Source: CAWGYT01 sp963826795
GTDB taxonomy: Bacteria > Planctomycetota > Planctomycetia > Pirellulales > Pirellulaceae
Direction of reading: 5' to 3'
NCBI GenBank assembly: GCA_963826795.1
Contig: CAWGYT010000010.1
Span: 496,001 to 560,000, forward strand
Length of the DNA stretch: 64,000 bases
Below are positions 56,202 through 64,000 of the stretch, piece by piece. The notes under the pieces are model-generated. The model was given only the letters and a program-made list of their open reading frames with translations. It ran no database searches and had not been told where the DNA came from. Numbering within the stretch: the stretch's first letter is position 1; every line of letters starts with the position of its first letter. The position numbers were made by a program, and so were the translations under genes.

Positions 56202-57303
56202 ATGAATTCGGTTTCCCACCACCGGACGTCGTCCCTGGGACGTCGCGTGATTCAAGCGGCGCTCGCGTCTTCGCTTTTCTTCTGCGCTGTGACCTCCGCG
56301 GCTGCCCAGGGAGTGCAGTTGCGTCTGGGGACGCCCCTGCCGATCGAGGTCAAGTCGCTTTATGAGACGGGGCTGGCGTACCTGGTTCGGCAGCAGAACG
56401 CGGACGGGACCTGGGATTCCAACGCCTACGGAAAAGGACCCGGAATCGACGGTCTGTGCTGTCTGGCGATGCTTTCGTGTGGCGAGGATCCGAATTTCGG
56501 CGCGTACGCCGAGCCCTTGCGGCGGGGCGTGCGGGCGATCATCCGGAGCCAGAATCGCGAGACGGGACTTTTGGCCAACAGCGGGGGCGAGCACGGAGGA
56601 ATGTATCACCATGGGTTTGGCACGCTGGCCTTGGCCGAGGCCTACGGGGCTCTGGACGAGCACCTGCTTTGGGACCAAGTCGACAGCGGACCTCGATCGA
56701 CGGTCGGCGAGGCGCTGGAACTGGCCGTCCGCTGCATTCTGACGTCGCAAGATCAAAATCCGTTTGGCGGCTGGCGCTACACTCCGGATGCGCAGGATGC
56801 GGATGTCTCGGTGTCAGGTGCCAACCTGGTGGCACTTCTGGCCGCGCGAAACGCCGGCCTCGAAATACCGGAGGATAACCTGAATCGAGCGATCGGTTTG
56901 CTGGAGCAAGCCACGGAGGGCAGCGGGACCGTCGCGTATCAGGTCGGTAGCACGGGCTTCGCCTTCGGCGATTCTGTCGCACGGTCGTCGATTGTCTGCC
57001 TTTGTCTGGCGATTGCCGAGCGGAAAGAATCGGCCGCGTTTCAGGCAACCGCGAAGTATCTGCGCGAACGGATCGATCGCCCCCCGGCCGCTCAGCTGGC
57101 CCTATTACACTCGGTATTATCTGGCGCAGGCCCTGTATCAAAGCGATTTCCCGGCGTGGGAACAATGGAACTCAATGAACACGGAGTCGCTCGAGGGCGA
57201 GCGGGGGGAAGACGGGTCGATCGGCGGCGGAACCTATTCGACGGCGATGAGTCTGTTGTCGATGGCACTGAACTATCGATTCTTGCCGATTTACGAGCGA
57301 TGA
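56202..57303 (+). CDS. Secreted terpenoid-cyclase-fold protein, one frameshift
   Basis: ATG 56202, eight bases after AGGAG, starts MNSVSHHRTSSLGRRVIQAA, a signal peptide cleaved after AAAQ. The mature part shows the repeated helix pairs of the cyclase/prenyltransferase toroid: GLAYLVRQQNADGTWDSNAY, AVRCILTSQDQNPFGGWRYT, ATAKYLRERIDRPPA. Near 57095 one base is missing. The next frame gives WPYYTRYYLAQALYQSDF and GGGTYSTAMSLLSMALNYRF up to the stop TGA at 57301-57303. About 367 residues. No DXDD motif. It is the second protein of this fold in the window and sits inside the MoxR gene train, overlapping the next start as ATGA. Confidence 0.78.
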
Positions 57304-60300
57304 GCATGATGAATCACGTTTGGGAACTCCCGCGGCGATGCGGCGTCGCGACGCGCCCGGCGTGGGTCGACCGTGCCGCCGGGGGCAGCACGCGTGGCCC
57401 GATTTCCGGGCCGCGGTTTGCCTGGCTGTCGATGACCTCCTGGCTGTTGATGGCCTGCGCTTTGGGAATCTGCCTGCCGGGATCCTGCTTGCGGGGGACC
57501 GTCAGGGCGTCGGAAGCGGAATCCGCCGGTCGGCTTGGGACCCTCTACCTGACGAACGGAGACTATCTGAGCGGAAGGTTCGCGATCTCGGAGGACTCGG
57601 CCGATTTGCGTTGGTCCTCTTCATTGTTTCTCGAGCCCTTGCGTTTTGAACTGGGCGGCGTCGAGCGGGTTAGTTTCGGCGCCAGCCGGCAGCCCAACGA
57701 AGCCGAAGGAAGCGGTGTCCGAGCCGTCGCCAATGGACTGCTGCAACTCTTGGATCAGTTGCCGCACGCTCGGCCCCCGGCTCGCTCGCCGGGCGCCCGG
57801 ATCGAACTGCGAGACGACAACATTCTGTTGGGTGAATTGCTTGAGCTGAAAGACGACCAGTTAACGGTTCAGAGCGACCGGCATGGACGCGTGGTAATCG
57901 ATCGTCGGGCGCTGCGTGAGATCGAGGGGATCTCGCCCCCGGCTTCCTTCGTGTTCCAAGGAACGGGGAACGCGACCGTCTGGGATTCCATGGGGCTGGG
58001 GCAAGACCGGTCGATTGCGGATTGGCGAGTCGAAGACGGGTGTCTGACGACGGACAAGCGAGGTGCGAACCTTTGGTTTCGCTCGGCCGAGGCGACGCGG
58101 GTCCTCTGTGAGCTGGAACTGGCTGGGACAAACGCGCCGGAATTTCGTCTGGTGTTTGGCGACCTTCGCGGACCAGACGATCTCCGTTCCGGGATGTCAC
58201 TCGAGGTCTGGGGGACGGACCTCGTCATCCATCGCCAGGTCCGTGATGAGGTGCAGTTCGTCAAGCTGCGAACGCCGAAGTTGGAGCCGACGGGCTGGAA
58301 GCTGGCCCTTGAAATCGTTTTTGACCCCGCCGAACGCAAGCTCGGCGTCTATTCCAACGGCGAGTTGCTGGGTGAAATGCAGTCGGTCGATCCACAAGAG
58401 ATCCGCGCCTCGGGACTGTTCATTCGAAACAACGGCGAGCAGCTCACGGTCAGGTCGGCCAGCTTGCGGAATTGGCTCGGACCCATGCGGTCGCCAAGTG
58501 ACCGTCGCGAGCTGGATTTTCTGGTCTTCGCCGATGGCTCCGGGTTGTCGGCGAACGTGATTTCGCTGGATTCTCGCGGCGACACGATTCGGTTCGCAGG
58601 GCGAACAGGCCAAGCGATGCAGCGGAAGTTGTCGGAAATAGAACGAATCGATTTCAAGTCGTTGCCGCAAGCCCCGGAATCGAGCGCTGAGTCGCCGAAC
58701 GTCGAAATCGCTTACGACGACGGAAGCGTCCTGCGCGGCGTCTTCCAAGGTGTGCGGTCGGAGGGGCTCACGGTTCGGATGCCGCTGATCGAGGTTCCGA
58801 TGGTGGCAGGATGGTCAGGCTTGGCACAGGTCCGATTCCTGGCGGCCGGTCCGGTAGGCGAGTCATTGCTGAAGCGAGGCCGTGTCGACAGCTCCGGAAC
58901 CCGCTTGCATGGACGCATCGTCCATGATGCGTCGGCCCATGAGTTGCGCTGGGAGCCGGTCATGAGTCAGACTCCGGTTGTCTTTGCATCGCAGGGAGCG
59001 GCACGCGTGTCGTTCGAGCCCCAAGTCCATGAACGGGCGAACGACCTGCGCGATTCGGAACTTGTCCTGACCAATGGCGACACCATTCCCTGTCAGGTGA
59101 TGCAGATCGATGAGCAGGGCCTAACTGCCCGGTTGGCTGACGGAGCGACGGCACGAATCCCGCGGAACTCGTGGAAGGCGTTTCGCCAACTGCGACCCGA
59201 GCACCTGGTTTACGCTGGCTTTCAGCCGGGCGACGTCTGGCTGAGCCACCGCCGCGATTCGTCGCAGGTCCGCTGGCGCGACGGGGCGCTGGAGTTCCTG
59301 GGCCAGGATCGCGTCGCACGCGAGTTACCGCTGCCAGATCGCTGCCGAATCAGCTTCGACATTCAGTGGGACCGCGATGGGGATTTCCTGCTTGGCGTCG
59401 GAGCCGACTCCGCCCAGAATGCACTGGACCAACCGGAACAGCGAGGAATCACGCCCGAGGCTCTGGAAGCTGCGGCGAAACAGAAACCCGACGGAATTCT
59501 GAAGGTCATTCTCACACGACGCGGAAACACCTTGACCGTCCAAGGGATGTCTCACGTCGCCGGCGTGCTGGGCCTGATGATGCAGCCCAATTTCCGTGTT
59601 CGTCGTCAGGACGGCGACCGTTCGATGCGATCTCTTGAGCCCGGCGCGAACGCGGGGACGCATGTCGAACTGCTCATCGATCGAGTGAACCGCGAATACG
59701 TTGTCGAGGTCAACGGGCGCGAAATGAGCCGCTGGCGGGATCCAACTCCGTTGGAGGGAGGTTTCGTTTTCCTCGGACTCGGAGCGTACGAAAACCGTCC
59801 CGCTTCATCCCCGCGGACCGAAGATCAACGCCAGCTGTCCGTCTTCAATTTTCAGGTCGCCCGCTGGCCAGGCAAACTTGCCGAGGATGAACTGGACCGC
59901 TTCCTGACCCGCCGCCTTGGCACTCGCCCCCAAGCGACGACGCATGCCTTGCTGGCGGTTAACGGTGATACGCTGCGGGGTCGACTTGTCGAAATGAACG
60001 CCGACTCGGTCGTCGTTCAGTCACGGCGTGAGACGATCGCGATTCCACGGCAGGAGGTGGTGGCGGTCATCGCGCTCGATCCGAAACCGAATGACCAGGC
60101 CGAGTTTGCCGAGCGTGTGGCGGACGGGAGCGACCCTGGCGGGGGGACGAGGTCCGGGGCCAGTCGGCTGCGGCTCTGGGGCGGCGGAGCCGTCTCGCTT
60201 GACGCGATTCAAACCAGCGGCGAGTACGTGCGGGGCATTTCGCCGCTGGCCGGCGCCGTGTCCGTTGCCTGGTCGGACGTCGCCGCGATCGAATTCGCGC

Positions 60301-60839
60301 CCGTGGCTGAAATTGATCGGCTGCCCTGGGAACGCTCGAGCTGGGATCGCTGGGTCCTTCGCGACCCGCCGCCGTTGCCAGAGGCCGCGACGGGGGCGGC
60401 CAACTCGGAAGCCTCGGCGTGGCTGAACAAGCCAGCGCCGGACATCACGCTCGAATTGCTCGACGGCCAGACGCTGGCCATGTCGGATCTTCGCGGTCGC
60501 TTGGTCCTCCTGGATTTTTGGGCAACCTGGTGCGGCCCTTGCCTCGCCTCGCTCCCCACGCTGATGGAGATCGCCGAGCAATACGCCGACGAGGTCGAGT
60601 TCGTGGCCGTCAATCAGTCGGAGGAACCAGCCTCAATCCAGCAGTTTCTCGACAGTCGGCTTTGGAAGTTGCGGGTCGGATTGGATCGTGACGGGACAAT
60701 CGGCCGACTGTTGCGGGTGAACGCGATCCCCACCGTGTTGGTGTTCGATCGGGAAGGGGTGCTGCGCCATGTCCACGTTGGTGCGGGCCCCAACCTCAAG
60801 GCCGAGTTGACGGAAGTGATTCAACAATTCATCGAATAG
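57300..60839 (+). CDS. Giant exported protein with C-terminal thioredoxin domain
   Basis: The start ATG 57300 overlaps the upstream stop (ATGA); alternative ATGs follow at 57306 and 57309. The N-terminus has a long signal-anchor or signal peptide (FAWLSMTSWLLMACALGICL, about residues 41-60). About 950 residues follow with repeated short beta units of the pattern xxLxNGDxLxGRxxxxxxDxxxL (GTLYLTNGDYLSGRFAISED; SELVLTNGDTIPCQVMQIDE; ALLAVNGDTLRGRLVEMNAD). Between them are two or more LamG-like jelly-roll regions. The last 150 residues form a TlpA-type thioredoxin domain (APDITLELLDGQTLAMSDLR) with the active site WCGPC. The intact frame of 1179 residues suggests a periplasmic or surface protein that links a binding scaffold to thiol redox chemistry. 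Confidence 0.8.
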   Translation: MSMMNHVWELPRRCGVATRPAWVDRAAGGSTRGPISGPRFAWLSMTSWLLMACALGICLPGSCLRGTVRASEAESAGRLGTLYLTNGDYLSGRFAISEDSADLRWSSSLFLEPLRFELGGVERVSFGASRQPNEAEGSGVRAVANGLLQLLDQLPHARPPARSPGARIELRDDNILLGELLELKDDQLTVQSDRHGRVVIDRRALREIEGISPPASFVFQGTGNATVWDSMGLGQDRSIADWRVEDGCLTTDKRGANLWFRSAEATRVLCELELAGTNAPEFRLVFGDLRGPDDLRSGMSLEVWGTDLVIHRQVRDEVQFVKLRTPKLEPTGWKLALEIVFDPAERKLGVYSNGELLGEMQSVDPQEIRASGLFIRNNGEQLTVRSASLRNWLGPMRSPSDRRELDFLVFADGSGLSANVISLDSRGDTIRFAGRTGQAMQRKLSEIERIDFKSLPQAPESSAESPNVEIAYDDGSVLRGVFQGVRSEGLTVRMPLIEVPMVAGWSGLAQVRFLAAGPVGESLLKRGRVDSSGTRLHGRIVHDASAHELRWEPVMSQTPVVFASQGAARVSFEPQVHERANDLRDSELVLTNGDTIPCQVMQIDEQGLTARLADGATARIPRNSWKAFRQLRPEHLVYAGFQPGDVWLSHRRDSSQVRWRDGALEFLGQDRVARELPLPDRCRISFDIQWDRDGDFLLGVGADSAQNALDQPEQRGITPEALEAAAKQKPDGILKVILTRRGNTLTVQGMSHVAGVLGLMMQPNFRVRRQDGDRSMRSLEPGANAGTHVELLIDRVNREYVVEVNGREMSRWRDPTPLEGGFVFLGLGAYENRPASSPRTEDQRQLSVFNFQVARWPGKLAEDELDRFLTRRLGTRPQATTHALLAVNGDTLRGRLVEMNADSVVVQSRRETIAIPRQEVVAVIALDPKPNDQAEFAERVADGSDPGGGTRSGASRLRLWGGGAVSLDAIQTSGEYVRGISPLAGAVSVAWSDVAAIEFAPVAEIDRLPWERSSWDRWVLRDPPPLPEAATGAANSEASAWLNKPAPDITLELLDGQTLAMSDLRGRLVLLDFWATWCGPCLASLPTLMEIAEQYADEVEFVAVNQSEEPASIQQFLDSRLWKLRVGLDRDGTIGRLLRVNAIPTVLVFDREGVLRHVHVGAGPNLKAELTEVIQQFIE

Positions 60840-60866
60840 CCGATCGCGCCCGAGAAAGGGAAAACC

Positions 60867-62459
60867 ATGGATGACTTGACCACGTTTTCCGCTCGGCACC
60901 TGGTCACGCTGTTGCACCAGGGCGAGGTGTCGGCGGTGGAGGTGCTGGAGGCCCATCTCGAGCGGATTCAGAGTGTGAACCCGTGGATTCATGCTCTGGT
61001 CGTGGAACGTTTTGACTCGGCACGTCGCGAGGCCGAACGGGCGGACCACCGCAGGGCCGGCGGGGAGCCGCTGGGGCCGCTCCACGGCTTGCCCGTCTCG
61101 ATCAAGGAAATGTTCGATGTGGCCGAACTTCCGACCACGGCCGGAATTCAGCGGCGGCAGGCGCGCGCCGTCAGTCGTGATGCCGAGCTGGTCCGGCGTT
61201 GGCGTGCCGCGGGGGCGATCGTCCTCGGGAAAACGAATGTTCCCCAGCTGGGCATCCTGGCCGAGTCGGATAATCCGGTCTACGGGCGGACGAACAACCC
61301 CTGGGACTGGAATCGGACTCCCGGCGGCTCCAGCGGTGGTGAGGCGGCCCTGATTGCCGCCGGCGGCTCGCCTCTCGGACTGGGCAGTGACGGAGGCGGC
61401 AGCATTCGTCTGCCGGCGCATTTCTGCGGAATCTGCGGCTTCAAGCCGACCGGGGGACGTCTGCCGTTGCTGGGACACTGGCTGTCAACCAATTGGCCTG
61501 CCGATTCGGCGCAGCCCGGCCCCATGGCCCGTTGTGTCGACGACTTGGTGCTTGGGCTGCAAGCATGTGCGGTCCCGGCGGGTGAATCGGCGATCGCGGG
61601 CGAGCATCCCCAGAGGATTTGTGCCGAACCGCTGACGACGTTGGCCGGCTGCCGAATCGGCTTTTATGAGGAATTGCCATTTCTGCCCGCAGCGCCCGCC
61701 GTGCGACGCGCCGTCCGCGTGGCCGCCGACGCCCTGTCGGGATTGGGTGCCGAACTCGTACCCTTTCGGATCGACCGCTTGGAGGAGGCCTGGGGCATCT
61801 TTCGCAAGTTGTTCTACGCCGAAGGTCTCCGCGACTTTCGTCGGCAACTCCGCGGCTCCGCGGTGGATCCGCGAGTTCAGCGCTACTTGCAGTTTGCGCG
61901 GATCCCCCGCTTGTTGCGGCCCGTGCTCGCCACCGTCTCGGACTGGCGGGGACAGACGAGGCAGGCCGAATTGCTCCGCGTCTTGGACCGTCCCGATCTC
62001 ACGTCGGACCAGTATTGTCAGCTTCAGATGGCGATGTGGGGGTATCGAACCCATTTCTCACGAAGTCTGAATCGGCAGAATCTGACGGCAATTCTCGCCC
62101 CGATCTCGCCGATCCCTGCCTTCCCGCACGGCGATTTTCATGCGAATTACGCGTTTGTTTACACCGGGATCTACAACCTGCTTGGCCTGCCGGCGGGGGC
62201 CCTGCCCATCACCTCGGTGGAGGCCGACGAGGTGGCGACGGGCACCCCACCGCGCGATGACGTGGACGCCGCCCTGTTCCGCGCAAATCGTTCCAGCGTA
62301 GGACTCCCCATCGGTGTCCAGCTGGTGGGACGCTGGTGGCAGGACGGCCAGGTCCTCGCGCTGATGAGCCTGTTGGAGGGGCAAGTGGCGGGGCGGCGGG
62401 GCGGAAACCCGTCTCCCTTACAACGGTCCGAATGGAACGTGCCGAGCGCGAAGCGGTGA
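60867..62459 (+). CDS. Amidase-signature family hydrolase
   Basis: The 530-residue protein has the amidase signature with its complete triad: Lys80 in HGLPVSIKEMFDV, the cis-serine Ser155 in NRTPGGSSGGEAAL, and the nucleophile Ser179 in GLGSDGGGSIRLPAHF. It lacks the extra N-terminal region of GatA, and two long insertions resemble fatty-acid-amide-hydrolase-like members. Such enzymes cleave amide bonds of many substrates; GatA function in tRNA amidation cannot be excluded but no gatB/gatC is nearby. The start ATG 60867 follows GAAAGGG. A terminator follows at 62643. Confidence 0.88.
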   Translation: MDDLTTFSARHLVTLLHQGEVSAVEVLEAHLERIQSVNPWIHALVVERFDSARREAERADHRRAGGEPLGPLHGLPVSIKEMFDVAELPTTAGIQRRQARAVSRDAELVRRWRAAGAIVLGKTNVPQLGILAESDNPVYGRTNNPWDWNRTPGGSSGGEAALIAAGGSPLGLGSDGGGSIRLPAHFCGICGFKPTGGRLPLLGHWLSTNWPADSAQPGPMARCVDDLVLGLQACAVPAGESAIAGEHPQRICAEPLTTLAGCRIGFYEELPFLPAAPAVRRAVRVAADALSGLGAELVPFRIDRLEEAWGIFRKLFYAEGLRDFRRQLRGSAVDPRVQRYLQFARIPRLLRPVLATVSDWRGQTRQAELLRVLDRPDLTSDQYCQLQMAMWGYRTHFSRSLNRQNLTAILAPISPIPAFPHGDFHANYAFVYTGIYNLLGLPAGALPITSVEADEVATGTPPRDDVDAALFRANRSSVGLPIGVQLVGRWWQDGQVLALMSLLEGQVAGRRGGNPSPLQRSEWNVPSAKR

Positions 62460-62642
62460 ATCGGTTCAGGGAAATCCGGCCGGAATTTCTTCATTCGAAG
62501 TTCATCCGCATGCCATCAAAGCTTCATCTGTGGCCCGTATCCTGGCACGCGTGGCGAGCAAGTGCGAGTTTCACTCGCAGCCGCTTGCCCCACACTTTTC
62601 ACCGGGTCACTTGTTTGTCGCCTCACGAGTGACCGGACTTTC

Positions 62643-62689
62643 AGAGGGTAGCGGTTAGGTTGGTTGCCGCTACCCTCTTTCTTTTTTAT
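62643..62689 (+). terminator. Rho-independent terminator of the amidase gene
   Basis: AGAGGGTAGCGG (62643-62654) pairs perfectly with CCGCTACCCTCT (62667-62678), loop of 12 bases, then a T-rich run (TTTCTTTTTT). It lies about 185 bases after the stop and is in the correct direction. Confidence 0.9.
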
Positions 62690-62731
62690 CGTTTACCCTT
62701 CCCGATTCGACTCGCCGATACCGGACGAAAA

Positions 62732-62763
62732 CGAAAAAGGCCCGCGTCAAAGAATCGCGGGCC
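62732..62763 (-). terminator. Rho-independent terminator of the small lipoprotein gene
   Basis: On the minus strand GGCCCGCG (62763-62756) and CGCGGGCC (62746-62739) form a stem with a 9-base loop, followed by TTTTTCGTTTT. It lies about 75 bases after the lipoprotein stop codon. Confidence 0.85.
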
Positions 62764-62835
62764 CCGCATGCCCAGTCGGGCGAGTATGAAATACCCCGTG
62801 CCATGGGGCAGCAATCAGCGGTTCGACACCGAGGA

Positions 62836-63030
62836 CTACTCGGCCGCGTCCGTCTCAGCGGCGTCCGTCTCGGCGGCGTGATCGGAGTGATCTTCCTCGG
62901 TGGACGTTGCGGAGGTGCCTTCCTCGGTCTGAGCCGCACCGGTACCCGTCGCGGGCGTGGTCTCGGCCGGCTTTTGGCAACCCAGGGTCAGACCGCCAAG
63001 GACCATCATGAGCATCACTAACTTTTTCAT
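62836..63030 (-). CDS. Small acidic lipoprotein
   Basis: The 64-residue protein has a lipoprotein signal (MKKLVMLMMVLGGLTLGC; lipobox LTLGC, Cys at 18) and a mature part of Ala, Thr, Glu and Asp with the threefold repeat of AETDAAE near the end. It has its own terminator at 62732-62763. Proteins of this size and composition are frequent in planctomycetes. Nothing points to a particular function. The ATG follows AAAGGCAAAAA, which is a weak ribosome binding site. Confidence 0.75.
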   Translation of the reverse strand: MKKLVMLMMVLGGLTLGCQKPAETTPATGTGAAQTEEGTSATSTEEDHSDHAAETDAAETDAAE

Positions 63031-63227
63031 TTTTTGCCTTTCTGAAGTTGGCTGGTTGTGTCGAACGGACGCCCCGCCGCAGCAACGGGCTCGCCACAGG
63101 TTTCGATCCGTTTCGGAGGGAGTTTATTCCCGAAGCTTGGCATATTTTTCTGCCTGTGCGTTGGGAACAGGGGGCAGGTCCCAGAAGCCGGAACGGCCCT
63201 TCGGGTGCCTCGCACGATCGGACCTGA

Positions 63228-63272
63228 CCCCTTTTCCAACCCCCCTTTTCCAACCCCCCCTTTTCCAACCCC
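63228..63272. repeat. Short C-rich tandem repeat
   Basis: CCCCTTTTCCAAC occurs three times at spacings of 14 and 15 bases, with different numbers of C between the units. A preceding segment (63172-63180 GGCAGGTCC and 63220-63228 GGACCTGAC) forms a partial inverted repeat. GGACCTGACCCCTTTT resembles dispersed elements known elsewhere next to REP-associated transposases; no such gene is here. Confidence 0.6.
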
Positions 63273-63294
63273 AGATCTTAGCTGAGATACGGCA

Positions 63295-64000
63295 CTAGTC
63301 CTTGGCAGTCGCGCTGTCAGGATTTCGGGTGCAGCAGACCAGGCACATGTCGTCCTTCGCGGGCCTTTGCGTAATGAACCGCTGGACGTCGTCGATAACC
63401 TGTTGGCCCATTTGGGAAGGCTCGGCGTGCCGAATGCAGTTGGTCAACCGCTCGAACCCGTACAATTCACCCTCACTGTCCATCGCTTCCGTCAGGCCAT
63501 CGGTGAACAGCAGCAGGCAGTCGCCCGGGTGCAATTCGTCTTCGTGTTGTTGATATTCGACGGACTCGTCGATCATCAGTGGCAACCCCGACATATCCGG
63601 ACCAATTTCGTCGATATGCCCGTCGTTGCGGCGGACGACGGGCGCCATATGTCCCGCATTCACCACGGTGATCTGATTGGACGCGCCGTCCAGAATCACC
63701 ATCACCATCGTGATGAATCGTCCGTCGAAGGTTTCGAGGCTGAGCGAGCGGTTTAGGCGGGTCAGGGCACGTCCGGGCTCACTTTCGGCGACGAAGCTGA
63801 AGCGGACGCTGGCCGATAGTTTCGACATCAGCAGCGCGGCGGCGACGCCATGACCGACGACGTCGGCGATCACGATCCCGATCCGTCCGTCGGGGAGCAG
63901 GATGTAGTCGTAGTAGTCACCGCCGATGTGGTTGGCCGGTTCGTAGAAATCAAAGAACTCGTAGCCGGGGATGTTCGGGTGGACTTCCGGCAGAAAACTC
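63295..64000 (-). CDS. SpoIIE/PP2C-type serine phosphatase, partial
   Basis: The protein runs off the right end of the window, so its N-terminal part is missing. The visible 234 residues are a complete PP2C-like SpoIIE domain. Metal-binding motifs are EPANHIGGDYYDYILLPDGR and VIADVVGHGVAAALLMSKLS, followed by FITMVMVILDGASNQITVVN, NAGHMAPVVRR and LLLFTDGLTEAMDSEGELYG; the last metal aspartate is in PAKDDMCLVCC. Such enzymes (RsbU, SpoIIE type) dephosphorylate anti-anti-sigma proteins or form the output of two-component systems. Missing upstream domains, such as GAF, PAS, FHA or receiver, would show the input. Confidence 0.9.
   Translation of the reverse strand, partial: SFLPEVHPNIPGYEFFDFYEPANHIGGDYYDYILLPDGRIGIVIADVVGHGVAAALLMSKLSASVRFSFVAESEPGRALTRLNRSLSLETFDGRFITMVMVILDGASNQITVVNAGHMAPVVRRNDGHIDEIGPDMSGLPLMIDESVEYQQHEDELHPGDCLLLFTDGLTEAMDSEGELYGFERLTNCIRHAEPSQMGQQVIDDVQRFITQRPAKDDMCLVCCTRNPDSATAKD

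Larger units (their letters stand above)
62460..62835. other. Intergenic region with two terminators
   Basis: Between the convergent amidase and lipoprotein genes. It contains the terminators at 62643-62689 and 62732-62763. I see no gene in the rest. Confidence 0.5.

Overview
The window looks like chromosomal DNA from a planctomycete, probably Pirellulales-like. This is inferred from gene content, not from a marker gene. It is GC-rich. It has an ECF sigma factor paired with a membrane protein, a giant secreted protein with the planctomycete leader motif LESRQLLAGD and dockerin-like tails, a LamG protein with a PEP-CTERM sorting tail, two terpenoid-cyclase-fold proteins, and a MoxR/DUF58/BatA-type operon.

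The left 12.3 kb is accessory DNA. At its start are two attC-like recombination sites on the minus strand (232-322 and 2223-2311). They suggest a cluster of integron cassettes without a visible integrase. One cassette carries a DUF4160/DUF2442 pair and another carries the ECF sigma operon. A truncated transposase gene follows, then a 738-residue serine recombinase, then two DDE transposases lying between 40-bp inverted repeats. A ParDE toxin-antitoxin pair and an ankyrin-repeat fragment close this part.

From 12.9 to 32.5 kb lies mostly intact core sequence: tRNA-Pro, recJ, rpmG, a membrane-anchored cyclase-fold protein, a HisA-like protein, an enoyl-CoA hydratase, the primary-type sigma factor, metF, a GlmU-like nucleotidyltransferase, tRNA-Leu, a PilT ATPase, a fused malate synthase-isocitrate lyase of 1400 residues, an iron-type solute-binding lipoprotein and a DksA-type zinc-finger protein. 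The fusion would place the whole glyoxylate shunt on one polypeptide.

From 32.5 to 46 kb are envelope and surface genes: a thioesterase, the cadherin-like/CotH surface protein, a TolC-type efflux protein with a small lipoprotein, a sodium/solute symporter, a LamG/PEP-CTERM protein and a LysM protein. Two copies of a long perfect or near-perfect palindrome flanked by ACCACAGAGG-type arms sit between genes here.

From 46 to 60.8 kb is one long plus-strand gene train: a MoxR ATPase, a DUF58 protein, a BatA-like VWA membrane protein, a glutamine-amidotransferase-like membrane protein, a 163-bp tandem repeat block, a large coiled-coil membrane protein, a secreted cyclase-fold protein and a giant exported protein ending in a thioredoxin domain. 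An amidase, a small lipoprotein and a partial SpoIIE-type phosphatase finish the window.

Many genes from 32 kb onward, especially at 46-50 kb, are broken by single-base indels although the protein sequence is conserved on both sides. This pattern fits sequencing or assembly error at least as well as gene decay. Frameshifted genes are therefore given their full span, with the break points stated.
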